DNA of 64,000 nt, taken from Paractinoplanes pyxinae (GTDB lineage: Bacteria; Actinomycetota; Actinomycetes; Mycobacteriales; Micromonosporaceae). Below, piece by piece: positions 60,799-64,000 of this stretch (position 1 is its first letter; each line of letters begins with the position of its first letter). The translations under genes and the position numbers were made by a program. Below the pieces are notes generated by a model. That model was not told the DNA's origin. It made no database searches and was given only the letters and a program-made list of their open reading frames with translations. Location: NCBI RefSeq assembly GCF_026626335.1, contig NZ_JAPNTZ010000019.1:150987-214986 (forward strand), in the 5' to 3' direction.

Positions 60799-63081
60799 TT
60801 AGCGGGCGGCCGCGGTGAGCAGGCCGGACTCGATCTCCTCGGCGGTGACCGGGCGCCCGAACAGGAACCCCTGGGCCAGCGAGTAGCCGGCCTCGTGCAG
60901 GCGCTGCGCCTGGTCCTCGGTCTCGACGCCCTCGGCCACCGCCTCCATGCGCAGACCGTTGGTGAACCCGATCAGGTGCTCGACGATGACCGCGCCCGCC
61001 TGGCCGGCGGCCTCGCCGCTCACGAACGACTTGTCCACCTTGAGCACGTCGACCGGCACGGTGAGCAGCAGCGACAGCGAGCTCTGCCCGGTGCCGAAGT
61101 CGTCCAGGGCGACCCGCAGCCCCCGCTCACGCAGCTCCCGCACCGCCTCCAGGGGCGCGCCGGCCCCGAGAACGGCCGTCTCGGTGACCTCCAGCAGCAG
61201 GCGGTCGCGGTCGACCCCCGTACGGGCGAGAATGTCCTCGACCTCGGCCACGAACCCCGGCTCGGCGAGCTGGCGGGCCGACACGTTGATGCTCACCTTG
61301 GCCGGGGCCCGCTCGCCGTAGCGGTGCTGCCACAGCGCGGCCTGGCGGGACGCGTTCTCGAGCACCCAGCGGCCGATGTCGACGATCCGGCCGGTGCGCT
61401 CGGCCAGCGGCACGAAGACGTCCGGCGGCACCAGCCCCAGCGTCGGGTGGCGCCAGCGCAGCAGCACCTCGACCCCCGTCGGACGGCCCGAGGGCAGCTC
61501 GACGATGGGCTGGAAGAGCAGGAACATCTCGTCCCGGAGCAGGGCCAGGTCGAGGTCGTCGCCGAGCCGGGCCTCCTCCTGCGCCTGCTCGTCGTGGGCG
61601 GCGTCGAACCACTGCCACCGGTCGCCGCCGGCCGCCTTCGCCGCGTACATCGCCACGTCGGCCCGCCGCAGCAGGTCGCCGGGGGTGTCGCCGGGCCGGG
61701 CGGTGGTCACGCCGATGCTGGCCACGCCGCGCACGGGCGCGCCGGCCAGGCCGGGCGGCTCGCGCAGGGCGGCCAGCACCCGGTTCAGGATCTCCTCGAC
61801 GTGCACGGGCTCCAGGTCGCGCAGCACGATCGCGAACTCGTCGCCGCCGAGGCGGGCCACGATGCCCTGCGGGCCGGCGACCGCGCGCAGCCGGCGGCTG
61901 ACCAGCACCAGCAGCTCGTCGCCGGTGTGGTGGCCGTGCCGGTCGTTGACGTTCTTGAAGTCGTCCATGTCGAGCAGGGCCACGTGCACCGGGGCCCGGC
62001 CGCCGATCAGCAGGCCGGTCGCCTCCTCGAACAGGGCGCGGTTGCCGACGCCGGTGAGCGGGTCGTGGGTGGCCTGGTGCGAGAGGCGGTCCTGGTAGTC
62101 GCGCAGCTGCGTGAGGTTAGCGTCAACCGTGGTCAGCAGGCGGCGGTTCTCTATCAACGCGTACACCTGGCGGGCCATGACCATAACGGTGAGCAGGGCG
62201 GTGGCGATGCGCACGGCCGGGTCGCCACCGCCGGTGGACAGCAGCAGGCCGATCATGGCCAGCACGGCGAGGTACGGGACGACGCTGAGGCGCTGGTGCG
62301 ACCGGGGCAGAGAGGCGCGCCCGCCGCCGCGCAGCTGCTGTCCGGCGGCCAGGATCATGCCGAGCGAGCCGATCGGCACGGCGGCGAAGCTCGAGGACAG
62401 GTACGGGTGCTCGCCCAGGAACGGGGTCAGGCCGCCGAACAAGGCGCTGAGCGCGGCGCCGCCCGCCAGCAGGTGCAGGGCCCGGCGGTCGATCCGGCCG
62501 GCGCCGGCCAGGGCGACCTTGAGGAACGTGACGACGGCGACGAAGCCGACGGCCACCATCACGAGCACCGCGCCCGTCGAACCGGACGCCGTCACCCACT
62601 CCTGGTTGCCACGGATCGAGAACTGCCAGACGAAGGCGGCCCCGGCCACCAGCACCACCCACGCGTCGAGGGTGAACCGCACCCAGTCGCCGCGGGTGCG
62701 CTGCCACGACGGCAGCCGCAGAAGGGCCCAGATGACCACGCCCATGACGGACAGGTAGAGCACCATCGAGACGGAGCCGATCCGCTGCGACGGCTGGGGG
62801 CCACCGAGCGCGTCGAAGGCGTTCGAGACCGTGCCCGCGCCGAACAGCGCAGCGGCCAGGGCCAGGCTGCGCCAGAACCGCCGCGTCGCCGGGTCGAGTT
62901 TCCGCGACCGTGCGGCCGACAGGCACGCGTACCCGGCCAGGGCCGCCCCGGCCGGGAGCGGGAGCCAACCCAGGACGGGATACGACCACTCGTGGCCGAG
63001 CCCGATCAGAAGCCACACCGCGTCGGCCACGACGAGCGCCGCCCCGCCGAGCGCGAGGGCGTTCCGCTTCGCCTGCTCCAT
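60799..63081 (-). CDS. multi-TM GGDEF-EAL protein
   Basis: 760 residues with AGG ahead of the ATG. About ten TM helices in the first 320 residues form a MASE-like sensor. GGDEF is intact (RLGGDEFAIVL). The EAL signature reads EVL (GVEVLLRWRHP), keeping the metal-binding Glu; NVSARQL, LEVTETAV, LDDFGTGQSS and VAEGVETED are intact, so phosphodiesterase activity is possible. The sensor is homologous to the protein starting at 63212 on the other strand. Confidence 0.92.
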   Translation of the reverse strand: MEQAKRNALALGGAALVVADAVWLLIGLGHEWSYPVLGWLPLPAGAALAGYACLSAARSRKLDPATRRFWRSLALAAALFGAGTVSNAFDALGGPQPSQRIGSVSMVLYLSVMGVVIWALLRLPSWQRTRGDWVRFTLDAWVVLVAGAAFVWQFSIRGNQEWVTASGSTGAVLVMVAVGFVAVVTFLKVALAGAGRIDRRALHLLAGGAALSALFGGLTPFLGEHPYLSSSFAAVPIGSLGMILAAGQQLRGGGRASLPRSHQRLSVVPYLAVLAMIGLLLSTGGGDPAVRIATALLTVMVMARQVYALIENRRLLTTVDANLTQLRDYQDRLSHQATHDPLTGVGNRALFEEATGLLIGGRAPVHVALLDMDDFKNVNDRHGHHTGDELLVLVSRRLRAVAGPQGIVARLGGDEFAIVLRDLEPVHVEEILNRVLAALREPPGLAGAPVRGVASIGVTTARPGDTPGDLLRRADVAMYAAKAAGGDRWQWFDAAHDEQAQEEARLGDDLDLALLRDEMFLLFQPIVELPSGRPTGVEVLLRWRHPTLGLVPPDVFVPLAERTGRIVDIGRWVLENASRQAALWQHRYGERAPAKVSINVSARQLAEPGFVAEVEDILARTGVDRDRLLLEVTETAVLGAGAPLEAVRELRERGLRVALDDFGTGQSSLSLLLTVPVDVLKVDKSFVSGEAAGQAGAVIVEHLIGFTNGLRMEAVAEGVETEDQAQRLHEAGYSLAQGFLFGRPVTAEEIESGLLTAAAR

Positions 63082-63211
63082 CGTCCTGCCTCCGGTCGGT
63101 CACGGCCCTTTGCGGGACCTCCCATCGGCGGCGCTTGCGCGGTCTCAAGGCAATGCGCCGGAAAACTCGAGAACCCTTACCTGGTCCCGGCCGGTGCCGA
63201 TCTGCCCGGTT

Positions 63212-64000
63212 GTGGAATCAAGGCGCCGGCTGACCCCGGACCCCGTGCTGGCCGGCCTGACCGTCTTCAGCCTGGCCCTGGTCTGGTGGTTCCTGGCCGG
63301 CCCGGGCGGGGCTCGGGTCTCGTGGGCGGTGCAGACCGGCCTCGACGTGACCATCGCCGTCGCCTCGTGGCGGCTGGTCCGGCAGAACGCCGGTAAAAGG
63401 CACGCCCGGCGGTTCTGGCTGGCCGTCTTCGTCACCGGCGTGTGCTGCGCGCTCGGCGACGGCTACCAGACGGTTCTCACCCTCCTCGACAGCTCGGCCG
63501 GGCACCGCCCGAGCGTCGTCCAGACCGCTTTCGTCGTGGCCGGAATGCTGACCGTGGTGCTGGCCATGGTGTTCCACCCGCTCGGCGGCACCGGCCGGCA
63601 GCGGCTGCGGCTGTGGCTGGACGCGGCGACCGTGCTGGCCGGCGTGGCCGTCTTCCTCTGGTACTTCCTGCTGGCCGGCGCCGTCACCGAAGGCAACCGG
63701 GCCGAGGTGTTCGGCGCCGCCGCCACCTCGGCCGTCATGCTGCTGATCACGGTCGGCCTGCTCAAGCTCATGCTGGGCGGCACCGCGCCCTTCGCCCGCC
63801 TGCCCGGGATCGTGGCCAGCATCGGTGTGACCGGCACGGCCGTGGCCGCCTCGACCGTGACCCTGGTGACGGGCAACGACGACCCCGGCGTCATCTACGT
63901 GTCCCAGCTGCTGCCGTGCCTGCTCATGCCGGTCGGCCTGCGCCTGCAGTACCTGCACATGCGGCGGGCCGCCCCCCCGCCCCCCGCGCCGGCCCCCGCC
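63212..64000 (+). CDS. membrane sensor domain of a further signalling protein (3' end outside window)
   Basis: Open frame from GTG 63212 (no strong RBS) to the window end, 263 codons without a stop. Seven or more TM helices. LWLDAATVLAGVAVFLWYFLL, then TSAVMLLITVGLLKLMLGG, align with LDAWVVLVAGAAFVWQF and VAVGFVAVVTFLKVAL of the divergent GGDEF-EAL protein, so this is probably its paralogue; the catalytic part lies beyond the window. It ends in a Pro/Ala-rich segment. Confidence 0.75.
   Translation, partial: MESRRRLTPDPVLAGLTVFSLALVWWFLAGPGGARVSWAVQTGLDVTIAVASWRLVRQNAGKRHARRFWLAVFVTGVCCALGDGYQTVLTLLDSSAGHRPSVVQTAFVVAGMLTVVLAMVFHPLGGTGRQRLRLWLDAATVLAGVAVFLWYFLLAGAVTEGNRAEVFGAAATSAVMLLITVGLLKLMLGGTAPFARLPGIVASIGVTGTAVAASTVTLVTGNDDPGVIYVSQLLPCLLMPVGLRLQYLHMRRAAPPPPAPAPA

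Overview
The window is high-GC DNA with many GTG and some TTG starts, short or overlapping (ATGA) gene junctions and the gene families of a mycelial actinobacterium: LuxR-LAL and SARP regulators, MmyB-type XRE regulators, CPBP proteases, secreted glycoside hydrolases with CBM13 or F5/8-type lectin domains, and Ala-rich polymorphic toxins. It fits Micromonosporaceae (an Actinoplanes-like organism); the genus is an inference. Both ends cut genes: an alpha/beta-hydrolase at the left and a membrane signalling protein at the right.

Layout. 0-3 kb: hydrolase tail, a lipoprotein and a secreted trypsin-fold protein that has lost its catalytic His and Ser and carries two lectin-like repeats. 3-7 kb: a frameshifted small gene, a PD-(D/E)XK nuclease bracketed by a 26-bp imperfect direct repeat, and an MFS exporter with its TetR. 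7-15.5 kb: metabolic and regulatory genes, including a SARP fused to an alpha/beta-hydrolase fold whose whole catalytic triad is replaced. 15.8-22.7 kb: the most interesting locus. An NB-ARC/TPR (NLR-like) protein and a nucleoside phosphorylase/nucleosidase share the same adaptor (effector-associated) domain. Between and beside them sit a small candidate precursor peptide and an HExxH-type peptide hydroxylase. This looks like an immune-type signalling system combined with a peptide-modification module.

22.7-33.9 kb: a complete soluble di-iron propane/phenol/acetone monooxygenase operon. It has a divergent GAF/AAA/Fis activator, a small leading gene, prmABCD, an amidohydrolase, a DUF59 protein, a dedicated GroEL and, directly appended, an Nramp metal transporter. 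Palindromes of the form GTCTCA-N3-TGAGAC lie in front of the small gene and in front of prmA; a third copy 13 kb away precedes a small membrane protein gene with identical spacing to the start codon.

34-48.6 kb: a GGDEF-EAL protein, a 47-bp perfect palindrome next to a GCGCG tandem repeat, a GH16 beta-glucanase, a large secreted polymorphic toxin (ALF repeats, HINT, TreTu-type ADP-ribosyltransferase end) with its immunity gene, a large secreted glycoside hydrolase, a membrane molybdopterin enzyme and a DUF5615/RHH toxin-antitoxin pair. 48.6-54.5 kb: an arabinose-oligosaccharide unit (GH51, two permeases, binding protein, divergent LacI with a palindromic operator). 54.5-64 kb: a methyltransferase, a LuxR-LAL gene broken by one frameshift, a TetR/SnoaL operon next to the leftover 3' tip of an SDR gene, and three c-di-GMP-type proteins, one of them degenerate in both catalytic domains. 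I found no rRNA, tRNA, CRISPR array or transposase.
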